Origin: Methanomicrobia archaeon
Lineage (GTDB): Archaea; Methanobacteriota_B; Thermococci; Methanofastidiosales; NM3
NCBI GenBank assembly: GCA_030603445.1
Contig: JAUVXU010000001.1
Coordinates: forward strand, 1-43,923
DNA: 43,923 nt
Direction of reading: 5' to 3'
The first letter of the stretch is position 1; every line of letters begins with the position of its first letter. Under the pieces are notes generated by a model. That model did no database searches and had not been told where the DNA came from. It saw only the letters and a list, made by a program, of their open reading frames with translations. Below, piece by piece: positions 7,399 to 16,659 of this stretch. The position numbers and the translations under genes are program-made.

Positions 7399-8523
7399 AT
7401 GACTATTAGTAAAAATAAGAGGATATATTCTTTGATCTGTATATTTGTAATATTTGGAACGCTTGTATCTGGCTGTATCACCTCTGGTGATAATGTAGAT
7501 GAATCTCCAGAACCAGAAAAATATATCGATATTGTAGATATGCAGGGCAGAACTATTACAATACCCGATACTATCGAAAGGTTTGTAGCAATTGAAGCAG
7601 GCGCACTTAGATATGCTGTTTATTGTGGTGGGTCATCAAAAATAGTTGGAATTGAGGAGATCGAATTCCCTGATGACACAGGCGCCGTCTCTCCCAAACC
7701 GTATAGTTATGCACACCCGGAATTTAGCTCACTTCCCTCTATAGGCCCCATACATGGTGGAGACAGCGAGCTTATAGCAACAGTGGAACCAGACGTGATA
7801 TTTTGGACATATTGCACTGCTGAGGACGCAAACGCACTCCAGGATCAGACTGGAATCCCAGTCATCGCTATTGTTTATGGGAACATCACTGACCAATGGG
7901 ACACTATGAAAGATGCTTTGCGCCTGTATGGCAAAGTCCTCGATACAGAGAATAGGGTGGAAGAACTCATAAGCTACATCGAGTCCCTGGTCAATGACCT
8001 GAACTCCCGTACTGCTGATATAGATGAAAACGATCACCCCTCAGTCTATGTAGGAGGAGTTGCACATAGAGGCCCCCATTCCATAGATTCTACTACTCCA
8101 ATGTACGAGCCATTCATATTCTTAAATGCAAACAATGTGGCAGCATATCTGGAAGGAGGATCACAAATCATTGATAAGGAAAAACTTTTGGATTGGGACC
8201 CCGATTATATCTTTTTGGATGAGAGCAGTTATAATATAAATGTGTGGGGGGACATCAACAGCGGCCTTTATGACAACATGACTGCGATACAGAATCAGGA
8301 TATTTATGGTGTCATGCCTTATAATTGGTATACGGCCAATTGGGCGACAATATTCGTAGATGCATACTATATCGGTACTGTGATCTATCCTGAAGAATTC
8401 TCAGACATTGATATCGAACAAAAGGCAGACGAAATATATGAGATGTTCGTAGGAGCTCCGGTATATTCTGATATGCTATCCTATTACGAGGGACTTATGC
8501 ACCTTTCCCACCATCTTGAATAA
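7399..8523 (+). CDS. metal-chelate ABC transporter substrate-binding lipoprotein (BtuF/FecB type), probably nickel
   Basis: The 374-residue protein has a signal peptide with lipobox VSGC (Cys26), so it should be anchored to the outer face of the membrane. The periplasmic-binding-protein fold of the BtuF/FecB class is visible: a start segment DMQGRTITIPDTIERFVAIE, then IATVEPDVIFW and LLDWDPDYIFLD. AAGGAGG precedes the ATG at 7399. It opens a 15-gene operon whose product needs nickel, so a nickel ion or nickel chelate is the favoured ligand. The C-terminus holds a histidine cluster (HLSHHLE) that could contribute to metal binding. Cobalt, cobamide or iron chelates are alternatives, since this class has mixed substrates. 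Confidence 0.85.
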   Translation: MTISKNKRIYSLICIFVIFGTLVSGCITSGDNVDESPEPEKYIDIVDMQGRTITIPDTIERFVAIEAGALRYAVYCGGSSKIVGIEEIEFPDDTGAVSPKPYSYAHPEFSSLPSIGPIHGGDSELIATVEPDVIFWTYCTAEDANALQDQTGIPVIAIVYGNITDQWDTMKDALRLYGKVLDTENRVEELISYIESLVNDLNSRTADIDENDHPSVYVGGVAHRGPHSIDSTTPMYEPFIFLNANNVAAYLEGGSQIIDKEKLLDWDPDYIFLDESSYNINVWGDINSGLYDNMTAIQNQDIYGVMPYNWYTANWATIFVDAYYIGTVIYPEEFSDIDIEQKADEIYEMFVGAPVYSDMLSYYEGLMHLSHHLE

Positions 8524-8539
8524 GGTTTGGCGAGTGGCA

Positions 8540-9616
8540 ATGAAAGAGCTATCAAAGAAGGAGGACATATTGTCATTGTATGAAAAGCATACGAATCGCC
8601 ATACCTCCTTCATTTTTATTGTTCTTGCCCTAAGCGCTTTTTTTGTTCTGGTGGGAGTAAGCCTTGGTTCTTCCCATATTCCTTTATCAAAAGTTGCAGA
8701 TGTTATCATTCATAAGAGTTCAGAGACAGCATCACTTATTGTATGGAACATACGACTACCCAGGGTACTAGGGGCATTTATTTGCGGTTGCGGCATTGCC
8801 GTCTCAGGTGCAGCTATGCAATCTCTTTTGAGGAACCCATTGGGATCCCCATATACGTTAGGGCTCTCTAGCGCTGCCGCTTTTGGTGCGGCTTTTGCTA
8901 TAATAGTACTAAACGCAGGAAGCCTTCAGAGCTCAAGTTCGGATGCTGTCATTATCAACAATCCTTATATCGTGACCTTATGCTCTTTTGCCTTTTGTTG
9001 TGTCGCTACCTTTGTAATAATCCTATTAGCACGTATCAAGGGTGCAACACCCGAGACAATGATACTTGCAGGCATAGCTCTTGGTTCACTATTTAGCGCT
9101 GCATCTAGTGCCCTGCAATATTTTGCCGACGAGGTCGAACTTGCATCGGTCGTGTTTTGGACTTTTGGGGACATTGGTAGGATATCTTGGAGCAGGCTTG
9201 GGATCATTGCTGCGGTCGTTATCCCTGTGTGCATATACTTCATATACAATAGCTGGAACTACCAGGTTATGGATGCCGGTGACGAAACGGCAAAATCACT
9301 TGGCATCAATGTCGAAAGATGCAGGATGGAGGGCATGTTAGTCGCATCCCTTGCCGTCGCAACAGTGGTTTCATTCGTGGGAATCATAGGTTTTATTGGC
9401 TTGGTGGTGCCTCATTTAGTCAGGCGAATCAATGGGGGGTATGAACCTGGCCTTATACCTTCCACAATACTATTCGGAGGCCTTTTCCTTCTGATCTCAG
9501 ACATCGTTGCCAGGAACATTATTAGTCCAACGGTCTTGCCTGTTGGCGTCTTGACATCATTTCTTGGAGCACCGCTTTTCATTTATCTGTTGTTAAAAGG
9601 GAGGGGATACTGGTGA
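8540..9616 (+). CDS. FecCD-family ABC transporter permease
   Basis: This 358-residue membrane protein has about ten hydrophobic segments and the FecCD/BtuC signatures IRLPRVLGAFICG, SGAAMQSLLRNPL, LGLSSAAAFGAA and the C-terminal GFIGLVVPHLVRR. It forms the channel that works with the binding protein before it and the ATPase after it. The ATG at 8540 is chosen; an upstream in-frame TTG at 8516 would overlap the previous stop. Its stop overlaps the GTG start of the ATPase gene (GTGA). Confidence 0.93.
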   Translation: MKELSKKEDILSLYEKHTNRHTSFIFIVLALSAFFVLVGVSLGSSHIPLSKVADVIIHKSSETASLIVWNIRLPRVLGAFICGCGIAVSGAAMQSLLRNPLGSPYTLGLSSAAAFGAAFAIIVLNAGSLQSSSSDAVIINNPYIVTLCSFAFCCVATFVIILLARIKGATPETMILAGIALGSLFSAASSALQYFADEVELASVVFWTFGDIGRISWSRLGIIAAVVIPVCIYFIYNSWNYQVMDAGDETAKSLGINVERCRMEGMLVASLAVATVVSFVGIIGFIGLVVPHLVRRINGGYEPGLIPSTILFGGLFLLISDIVARNIISPTVLPVGVLTSFLGAPLFIYLLLKGRGYW

Positions 9617-10365
9617 ACATCATAGTCAATGGCCTAATATTCTCATACAACAGCACCCCTGTTCTTAATAAGGTGCATCTAGAGGCCAAAAGCGGCGAGA
9701 TACTTTCCATAGTAGGGCCAAATGGTTCTGGGAAGAGCACTATGCTAAAGTGCCTCAACAGATTATTGCGCCCTTCAGAGGGGTCAATTCTATGCGACGG
9801 AAAAAATATACACGATTTTAATGCCAATACCCTTGCCAAGAACATAGGGCTAGTGCCACAATCAGAGGGCCGTCCTTTTCCTTCTACAGTATTTGAGACC
9901 ATACTAGCCGGAAGGAAACCACATATGAAGTGGCGTCCTTCGCAACAAGACAAGGAAAAGGTCGCTTCGGTGATTAACGACCTCGGACTATCCAGCATAG
10001 CTTTAAGAGATATCCACAAGCTTAGCGGCGGGCAGCGCCAAAAAGTATACATAGGCAGGGCACTGGCCCAAGAACCTCAAGTTTTGCTGCTTGACGAACC
10101 TACGACCTCGCTTGACCTCAAGCACCAAATTGAGGTGCTCGAAATGATAAGGCGTTTGACATCCATTGGGGTCACTTCCATTATGGCCATCCACGACCTT
10201 AACCTTGCCGCCACTTATAGTGATAAGATCGTGATGCTAAACAAAGGCAAGGTCGTTGCGGCGGGAGGCGTAGAGGTCCTCAATCCCCAGACGATCAATG
10301 AGGTATATGGTGTGGATGTCGAGATAATAAAATCAAGAAAAAGACACATAATAGTGCCGATATAG
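9613..10365 (+). CDS. ABC transporter ATP-binding protein (FecE/BtuD type)
   Basis: This 250-residue ATPase has Walker A GPNGSGKST, signature LSGGQRQK, Walker B LLLDEPTTS and the switch histidine in AIHDLNLA. It energises import through the preceding permease. It starts with GTG overlapping the permease stop, with GAGGGG a few bases upstream. The length and motifs are those of iron-siderophore/cobalamin/nickel-chelate importers. Confidence 0.94.
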   Translation: MNIIVNGLIFSYNSTPVLNKVHLEAKSGEILSIVGPNGSGKSTMLKCLNRLLRPSEGSILCDGKNIHDFNANTLAKNIGLVPQSEGRPFPSTVFETILAGRKPHMKWRPSQQDKEKVASVINDLGLSSIALRDIHKLSGGQRQKVYIGRALAQEPQVLLLDEPTTSLDLKHQIEVLEMIRRLTSIGVTSIMAIHDLNLAATYSDKIVMLNKGKVVAAGGVEVLNPQTINEVYGVDVEIIKSRKRHIIVPI

Positions 10366-10373
10366 GTGATGAT

Positions 10374-11498
10374 ATGAACAATGAAAAAAGATTACAATTC
10401 ATAGGGTCGATAAAAAATGATTTCAATTGCCCTACAGACCCCCATGAGATTAAAAAGAGCGAATCAATAATCGAGATATATGATGATTATTCAGAAGGGC
10501 TCTATAGAATTGAGGAGAACGATTTTATAAATGTCATTTTCTACTTTGATCGTTCTGAGAGCTATGATCTAAAAGGCCCAACATACGATGGCGAAGTACG
10601 CGGTGTCTTTGCCTCAAGAAGCCCTAGGAGGCCTTCTTCCTTGGGGCTCACTACAGTAAAACTAATAGAAAGGGACAATAACACCTTAAAGGTTCAAGGG
10701 CTTGATGCCTTAAATGGCACACCAGTTGTGGACATCAAACCATATTCGTCGTTTCTGGACGAAGCCGAAATGGAATATGAGCGGGGGCGCTTCCTTCGAA
10801 ACTCCCCCCGTGCCGATGTGTATCACTTAATCAAGGCACGAAATACGAAATCGCTTCTGACACGCGCTGGGGAAATCCATGGGCACTATTGTCCAGGACT
10901 TTCACTTGGGGTCCTCGCATCAACAGAACTTATGAACAAATTGTCAAAGGCAAATGATGGCCTTGAGGATATTATAGCTGTCACTGAGACGAATAATTGT
11001 TTTTCTGATGGTGTGCAATATGTTTCTGGGTGCACCTTTGGAAACAATGCCCTTGTCTACAGGGATATGGGAAAGACGGCAGTATCCCTTGTTACTCGCG
11101 ATGGGAAGGGTTTCAGAGCTTCTGTCCTGCCTTCTTATCGTTTGATCCTTGAAAGCGAGTTCTCAGAATATTTCTCACTCTTCAATAATGTCATATGTGA
11201 GCACTGCCGGGATGAGAATATAGTAAAGGATTTCAAGAAAGCAGGAATGGAAACGTCCTTTGCAATGTTATCGATAGATTTGGATAAGCTTCTATCTGTA
11301 AAACCTGTAAATATCAAACTTCCAGGTTATGCACCAATTTATGAAACGGTCATATGTGGGGCTTGTGGAGAAGGAATCATGTCCACTCTCTCTACGAATG
11401 TTGATGACAGAACTCTATGTTTATCCTGTGCCAAAAGCCAATACAATGAGCTCAATGGTAAGGGGATTACAACAGGGACAAAACATATTCTAACATAA
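10374..11498 (+). CDS. fusion of TrmO/VirR-like domain and FmdE-like domain
   Basis: The 374-residue protein has two parts. Residues about 1-140 match the TrmO (YaeB/VirR, UPF0066) family: GEVRGVFASRSPRRPSSLG and the later LDALNGTPVVDIKPY are its hallmarks. TrmO members are SAM-dependent tRNA N6-methyladenosine methyltransferases, but many archaeal homologues are uncharacterised. Residues about 155-374 match the FmdE family: GEIHGHYCPGLSLGV with a conserved His-x-His-x-x-Cys, then ETNNCFSDGVQ, and two CxxC pairs near the C-terminus (CEHC and CGAC, with CLSC after) that form a zinc-ribbon-like site. FmdE is named for co-occurrence with formylmethanofuran dehydrogenase, but stand-alone members often sit beside metal importers. 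Between a metal importer and the nickel chelatase gene, a role in metal handling is inferred, not shown. Confidence 0.8.
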   Translation: MNNEKRLQFIGSIKNDFNCPTDPHEIKKSESIIEIYDDYSEGLYRIEENDFINVIFYFDRSESYDLKGPTYDGEVRGVFASRSPRRPSSLGLTTVKLIERDNNTLKVQGLDALNGTPVVDIKPYSSFLDEAEMEYERGRFLRNSPRADVYHLIKARNTKSLLTRAGEIHGHYCPGLSLGVLASTELMNKLSKANDGLEDIIAVTETNNCFSDGVQYVSGCTFGNNALVYRDMGKTAVSLVTRDGKGFRASVLPSYRLILESEFSEYFSLFNNVICEHCRDENIVKDFKKAGMETSFAMLSIDLDKLLSVKPVNIKLPGYAPIYETVICGACGEGIMSTLSTNVDDRTLCLSCAKSQYNELNGKGITTGTKHILT

Positions 11499-11510
11499 GG
11501 AGGAAATAAA

Positions 11511-11927
11511 ATGGAAAAAAAGGCAATAATTCTTGTAGGGCATGGAAGCTCCATGCCACACAACAAGGAAGTAATATCAGCATTGGCTAAGAAACTAAAA
11601 GAAAATTCCTTCTGGGATGAGGTCTCATATTCTTTCATGAATATGAGCTCACCTTCGATTAAGGGCGCAATAGAGGACGTATGCGCGGACCCCATGGTAA
11701 CCTCCATAGTGATGGCACCCGTCTTCATAGCCCCGGGGGTGCACATAAAGGAAGATGTACCAGAGATACTTGGCCTTGCACCAGGCGAGAAGACCAAGGA
11801 AATGGAGATCAATGGCAAGATTCGTACATTCTACTATTCGGAACCTTTCGGTCCCGATGATAGGCTTGTTGATATCATTAATGATAGGGCTTTGGCAGCA
11901 GTGGAACAATGTATAGAAAAAGGCTGA
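11511..11927 (+). CDS. cfbA: sirohydrochlorin nickelochelatase
   Basis: The 138-residue CbiX-S-type chelatase inserts Ni2+ into sirohydrochlorin, the first committed step of coenzyme F430 synthesis. The conserved metal-site histidines are visible in LVGHGS (His11) and APGVH (His78). The short length is that of the homodimeric archaeal form. AAGGAGG precedes the ATG. The neighbouring cfbB-E genes separate it from a cobaltochelatase of B12 synthesis. Its 3' end overlaps cfbE by 19 bases. Confidence 0.95.
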   Translation: MEKKAIILVGHGSSMPHNKEVISALAKKLKENSFWDEVSYSFMNMSSPSIKGAIEDVCADPMVTSIVMAPVFIAPGVHIKEDVPEILGLAPGEKTKEMEINGKIRTFYYSEPFGPDDRLVDIINDRALAAVEQCIEKG

Positions 11928-13315
11928 AGGGAAGAGACATAATAGTTGTAGATATGACGCATGGAGGAATGCAACTTTGTGAATCTTATAAGGAATGCGA
12001 GTCTAATGTGGTGGCCGTTGATTCACACAACACCCTTTCCGCACAGGAGCGTTCATCCCTATCTTCAAGGTCCATACCTATCTTCAAAGATTTCATAGCG
12101 GCTGTCAACTCATGTGATCCATCCCTAGTGGCCCTACAATATTCTCCTGACAGAGAAAACATATCTTTATTCTGTGGGAAAACGGGGATACCCCTGTTGT
12201 CGCATGCAAAGGCCGCAGGCCTTCTGTTATCTAAGCGTTTGCAAGAGAGTAGGGTAGTAGAGATAACCGGTGCTTATGGCAAGACCTCAACACTTTCACA
12301 TGTTGAATCCATCCTATCTGAAACAGGAAGTTCCTCTCTGGTAATGTCAAGCACAGGGATAAAGATGATAGATGGGAGTGGTGTTCATTTACTTGATGAG
12401 CATGGGAGCATTACTCCTGCCTATGCCTTAAAGGCTGTTTCGATGGCAGATGAGAACGGATTTAATCCTGAAACTTTCATTTTTGAGGTATCACTAGGAG
12501 GCCTGGGGATCGGTTCTGTAGGTGCTGTTCTTAATGTACCATTACACCTTAATGTAGGCATACAGAGAAGCGCGTTTTTTTCTAAGTCCCAGATGGCACT
12601 CAATCTTCCAAGGACCTCAGTGCTATGTCTGAACGCTGATGACGCACCGGCAAGGAAAATGGAATTGATGACATCGGCAAATGTCAACACATATTCTATT
12701 GAAAGAGAAAATGAAACCGTTACTTCAAACAAGAATGCGCTTTATCCTCAGGATAATAGCATGGAGCTAATAATTGATGGCCTTCACACTTGTACAGGTG
12801 ATACCGTCGATACTATATTTGAATTTTCGCCAAATCCATCTTTCTTTGGAAAGGCGGCTGTATCGAATTTCTTGGCAGCATCGTCAATCGCTCTTTCACT
12901 TGGAATTGATGAACAATCTGTTATCACTGGTTTAGAAAAGAGTCCACCTCTTGATAATAGGCTAATCTCATCATTGGATAATAGATGCACTGTTATTTCA
13001 TCCACGGCAACATCAAAAGAGGTGGTGATGTATGCAATATCCGAGGCACAAGAATACGCCTCCATAATATCTAAGTCGCTACATATAGTTATAGGCGGGA
13101 AAGCAAAGACAACTTGTGGGAATGTCGACTTCAATGGACTTTCACTAGCTATATCTAATATTTTGCCAGAATTCGGGTCCTTGGGTCTGTATGGTGGTCT
13201 TGGTAAGGAATTGGTATCAAGAGGATGTAAGGGTACAATATACCAATCCAGAGATCATGCGATTTCATCGCTTTTAACGGATAGGGGAAAGGTGATTTTA
13301 GTATGCACGAATTGA
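11909..13315 (+). CDS. cfbE: coenzyme F430 synthetase (MurF-like)
   Basis: The 468-residue Mur-ligase-type enzyme closes the final ring: it activates the g-propionate of seco-F430 with ATP to form the carbocyclic ring F of F430. The ATP-binding loop GAYGKTST lies near residue 120. The central ligase domain contains FEVSLGG, followed by LDNRL in the C-terminal domain. The order cfbA-cfbE-cfbD-cfbB-cfbC keeps all five F430 genes together. The start at 11909 lies inside the cfbA end and has only a weak ribosome binding site, suggesting translational coupling; a shorter start at the later Met is possible. Confidence 0.92.
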   Translation: MYRKRLKGRDIIVVDMTHGGMQLCESYKECESNVVAVDSHNTLSAQERSSLSSRSIPIFKDFIAAVNSCDPSLVALQYSPDRENISLFCGKTGIPLLSHAKAAGLLLSKRLQESRVVEITGAYGKTSTLSHVESILSETGSSSLVMSSTGIKMIDGSGVHLLDEHGSITPAYALKAVSMADENGFNPETFIFEVSLGGLGIGSVGAVLNVPLHLNVGIQRSAFFSKSQMALNLPRTSVLCLNADDAPARKMELMTSANVNTYSIERENETVTSNKNALYPQDNSMELIIDGLHTCTGDTVDTIFEFSPNPSFFGKAAVSNFLAASSIALSLGIDEQSVITGLEKSPPLDNRLISSLDNRCTVISSTATSKEVVMYAISEAQEYASIISKSLHIVIGGKAKTTCGNVDFNGLSLAISNILPEFGSLGLYGGLGKELVSRGCKGTIYQSRDHAISSLLTDRGKVILVCTN

Positions 13316-14412
13316 ATTTAAATCCTGATAGGATACTCCATCCCAGACCAAGCCCAATTGCAGCGGCAATGTATACTCTTCGTGATCTAGATGTAGATGT
13401 AATTGTTTTACACGGCCCCTCTGGATGTAATTTTCGAGCAGCGCGGTTGCTTGAGAAGGATGGTATTACCATAGTCACAACTGCCATGGATCAAAATGAC
13501 GTCATATTTGGCGCAGAATCACGGCTTACCCAAACGTTGCAAAGGGTGGGTGCGCTTTTTTCTCCAAAATTAGTGGGTGTTATAGGAACCTGCTGTGCCT
13601 CGATAATAGGTGAGGATCTTGAACGCATCGTTGCCTCAAGCAATATTTCGTATGAAACTTTAGTGATACAATTCGATCCCTGTGCCCAAGACAATGTGGA
13701 GGGCGCCATTAAAACACTCTCTGCAGCCCACCAGAAAGGGATGATAGGAAGTTTAGAATATGAGAGACAAAAAAAATTACTCATATCTGCAAATTATGAC
13801 GAACGAAATAGGGGAACGGCACGAGAGGAATATTTGGGTATGTCATGCAGCTCCTCTATAGATGATACTGCAAAAGATATTAAGGAATCACTTAAAAAAA
13901 ATAAACAAATAGGAGTAATACTAAACTCAAAAAAAGAAACATCTTATTTATATTCGGATATACTTATCGCAATCTGGCAGCTTCGAAATGCAATTAGCTC
14001 AAAATCCCGTATTGTCTTTATCGCAAATATGGACAACGAAGTAGGATTGCCGCGTATCAAGAAGTACGCAACAAACATATTACAATCTTTCAAAGAGCAA
14101 GGGGTTAAGATTGACTATATATCCGGGGGTCCTGATGAATACCCTCTTGCAGGAAAAATGGCTGCAGAGCATATAAAAAATCATCATAGCGATATTGATC
14201 TGTTAATAGTATGTGGCCTGCCACATATGGTCCCTGTAGAATCTTTGGCACCTACAATAGCTGTTGCAACAGGGACGCGCGCTCTTTTCGCACTAAAACA
14301 GCTCGGATACCGATATGTTATAGGAGAAGAGATGGCACACTACTCGGTGCTAGGGTCCGGCGGCGTAGTTCCCTCAGAGCTCGGTACTGCATTAAGGGCG
14401 CTGTGTCGGTGA
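13303..14412 (+). CDS. cfbD: Ni-sirohydrochlorin a,c-diamide reductive cyclase, NifD-like subunit
   Basis: This 369-residue protein belongs to the nitrogenase component 1-like group, with one kind of subunit instead of separate D and K. With CfbC it carries out the six-electron reduction and lactam ring closure of Ni-sirohydrochlorin a,c-diamide. Cysteines suited to an inter-subunit Fe-S cluster are seen in GPSGCNFRAAR and VIGTCCASIIGEDL. AAAGGTG lies 8 bases before the ATG. It overlaps cfbE by 13 bases. Confidence 0.95.
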   Translation: MHELNLNPDRILHPRPSPIAAAMYTLRDLDVDVIVLHGPSGCNFRAARLLEKDGITIVTTAMDQNDVIFGAESRLTQTLQRVGALFSPKLVGVIGTCCASIIGEDLERIVASSNISYETLVIQFDPCAQDNVEGAIKTLSAAHQKGMIGSLEYERQKKLLISANYDERNRGTAREEYLGMSCSSSIDDTAKDIKESLKKNKQIGVILNSKKETSYLYSDILIAIWQLRNAISSKSRIVFIANMDNEVGLPRIKKYATNILQSFKEQGVKIDYISGGPDEYPLAGKMAAEHIKNHHSDIDLLIVCGLPHMVPVESLAPTIAVATGTRALFALKQLGYRYVIGEEMAHYSVLGSGGVVPSELGTALRALCR

Positions 14413-14416
14413 TGTA

Positions 14417-15802
14417 ATGAAAAAGGCATGTCCAAGAATAATTATTGCTGGAACATCAAGCAATTCAGGAAAAACTGTGATTTCAGCAGGCCTGGCATAC
14501 ATCCTAAGAAAAAAGGGATTGAAGGTGCGCTGTTTTAAGGCCGGCCCAGATTTTATAGACTCACAATATCTAAGCATCGCCTCGGATAATAATACAGATA
14601 ATTTAGACACTTGGTTGATGGATGCATCCTATGTCAAGCAAGCAGTTGTAAAGGCAGCAGATGATGCAGACATAATTATCATAGAGGGGGTAAGAAGCCT
14701 CTATGACGGCATTTCAGCTCTGGGGGAGAAGGGAAGCACCGCCCATATGGCAAAGATACTCGATGCACCCGTTATCCTAACTATAAATGCCCGTAGCATC
14801 GCAAAAGGTGCTGCGGCAATAGCACTTGGATTCAAATCACTTGACCCAGATGTCAATATCCAAGGGGTCATCCTAAATTTTCTAAAGGGGGAATCGCACT
14901 ATAAAAAAGTAAAACAGGCGATAATGAGATTTACCAATCTCCAGGTATTAGGCGGTATATCGAGATTTAAAGGCATAAATATTGAAATGCGCCACCTTGG
15001 CCTAAAAACCGTTCTTGAATCAGACGACGTAGATAACAACATAGCTCACATAGCCTCAGTAATTAGTGAATCACTTGATGTGGATGCGCTCATAGATATC
15101 GCCCGGAGCGCCCCTCCCCTGGACGCAGAGCCATTCTCATATCCTACCTTAGAAAATGACACAACACATATATGTGTGGCACAGGATGCATCGTTCAATT
15201 TTTACTATCCTGAAAACCTTGCGGCATTGCAGAGGGCGGGGGCACATATCTCATTCGTGAGCCCAATGTATGACCAAAAACTTCCAGATGACATTTCAGG
15301 TCTCTACATTGGAGGGGGATTTCCAGAATTCCACTTAGATATATTGGAACGAAACACGTCGTTCAAAAAATCGATATATAACAGCATAGAAGATGGTATG
15401 CCGGTCGTTGCAGAATGTGGTGGTTTAATTTATATGTGTAAAAACATGAAAAACAAGGAAGGGAAAACCTTCAAGATGCTTGGCATCTTTGATGCCGATG
15501 CAATGATTTGTGACAAATGCCAATCAGTGAGCTACACGATTCTAAATTCAGTTTGCGACAATACGTTAACTACCAAGGATGCAATAATAAAAGGACATGA
15601 ATTCCACTATTCGAAGGTTATTCCAAACGCGACTGACTCTAACTTCGCATTTGACGTGTTAAGGGGGAAGGGGATAGCAGATAAAAAAGATGGTTGGATG
15701 GAACACAATGCACTAGGACAGTTTACACACCTTCATTTTGGCGCTACGCCTAGCGCAGCCATACGATTTGTAAAAATGAGCAAGACGTATTCCAGGACCT
15801 AG
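14417..15802 (+). CDS. cfbB: Ni-sirohydrochlorin a,c-diamide synthase
   Basis: This 461-residue CobB/CbiA-type enzyme amidates the a and c acetate side chains of Ni-sirohydrochlorin using glutamine and ATP. The N-terminal P-loop domain has AGTSSNSGKT and CFKAGPDFID; the C-terminal class I-like amidotransferase domain has YIGGGFPE and the nucleophile segment AECGGLIYM. The length fits the family. GGTGATGTA precedes the ATG, four bases after cfbD. The cluster context favours Ni-sirohydrochlorin over cobyrinate as substrate. Confidence 0.94.
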   Translation: MKKACPRIIIAGTSSNSGKTVISAGLAYILRKKGLKVRCFKAGPDFIDSQYLSIASDNNTDNLDTWLMDASYVKQAVVKAADDADIIIIEGVRSLYDGISALGEKGSTAHMAKILDAPVILTINARSIAKGAAAIALGFKSLDPDVNIQGVILNFLKGESHYKKVKQAIMRFTNLQVLGGISRFKGINIEMRHLGLKTVLESDDVDNNIAHIASVISESLDVDALIDIARSAPPLDAEPFSYPTLENDTTHICVAQDASFNFYYPENLAALQRAGAHISFVSPMYDQKLPDDISGLYIGGGFPEFHLDILERNTSFKKSIYNSIEDGMPVVAECGGLIYMCKNMKNKEGKTFKMLGIFDADAMICDKCQSVSYTILNSVCDNTLTTKDAIIKGHEFHYSKVIPNATDSNFAFDVLRGKGIADKKDGWMEHNALGQFTHLHFGATPSAAIRFVKMSKTYSRT

Positions 15803-15810
15803 GTGATATT

Positions 15811-16659
15811 ATGAATAATAAAATAAAACAAATAGCCCTATATGGCAAGGGGGGGATTGGAAAGTCAACAATATCATCCCACCTGGCAGTGGCGCTGACT
15901 CGCCTTGGTAAAAATGTATTGCTTGTCGGGTGTGATCCAAAATCTGACTCGGTAATTAACCTCCTTAATGGAATAATCCCAAAAACTGTTCTCGATGTGG
16001 TATCACAACAAAAGTGTATTAGCCCTTCAACTGTTGATGACGTAATCAAGAAAGGATATGGCGGGGTATGGTGCTGTGAGGCAGGCGGGCCTGAACCAGG
16101 TGTTGGCTGTGCAGGCAGGGGTATTATCATTGCCATTGAATCCCTTCAAGATCAGGACATATTTAAAAAATACAATATAGATATTGTCATATATGATGTT
16201 CCTGGTGATGTTGTTTGCGGGGGATTTGCAATGCCTATTCGAAAAGGCCTTGCACAAGAAGTTTATATAATAACATCCCATGAATTTTCAGCGCTTTATG
16301 CCGCTAACAATATAATAAAAGGAATACGTCGATTTGCTGATGCTGGGGGTGGGCTCTTATCCGGAATAATATCCAATTCTAGGGGCAAAGAAGGCAAGCC
16401 GCATATAATTGATAATTTCGCGAATGCCTGGGGTACCAAAATAGTTGCTACAATCCCCTGGGACAGCGATTTACCTGGGGCAGAATTGCATGGAAAAACG
16501 CTTTTTCAGATGCACCCACTATCGCCCACACTTAATGAATTTATGAATCTTGGGAAAAAAATCATATCCCCAACATATCCTGTATCACCAACGCCTCTAG
16601 ATTATAAGGATATGTATGTTATGTTCAAAAAATTAGTACGTGAGGGAGCTAACAAATGA
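15811..16659 (+). CDS. cfbC: Ni-sirohydrochlorin a,c-diamide reductive cyclase, NifH-like subunit
   Basis: The 282-residue nitrogenase reductase-like ATPase forms a homodimer around one [4Fe-4S] cluster and donates electrons to CfbD. The P-loop YGKGGIGKS and the two cluster cysteines in GVGCAGRG and DVVCGGFA are present, as in NifH/BchL. GGTGAT precedes the ATG. No nif genes are nearby, so it belongs to F430 rather than nitrogen fixation. Confidence 0.95.
   Translation: MNNKIKQIALYGKGGIGKSTISSHLAVALTRLGKNVLLVGCDPKSDSVINLLNGIIPKTVLDVVSQQKCISPSTVDDVIKKGYGGVWCCEAGGPEPGVGCAGRGIIIAIESLQDQDIFKKYNIDIVIYDVPGDVVCGGFAMPIRKGLAQEVYIITSHEFSALYAANNIIKGIRRFADAGGGLLSGIISNSRGKEGKPHIIDNFANAWGTKIVATIPWDSDLPGAELHGKTLFQMHPLSPTLNEFMNLGKKIISPTYPVSPTPLDYKDMYVMFKKLVREGANK

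Noticed and set aside
14417-16659. cfbB and cfbC as cobyrinate a,c-diamide synthase and nitrogenase reductase
   Set aside because: The families are homologous, but the presence of cfbA, cfbD and cfbE in the same operon and the absence of nif or cob genes favour F430.
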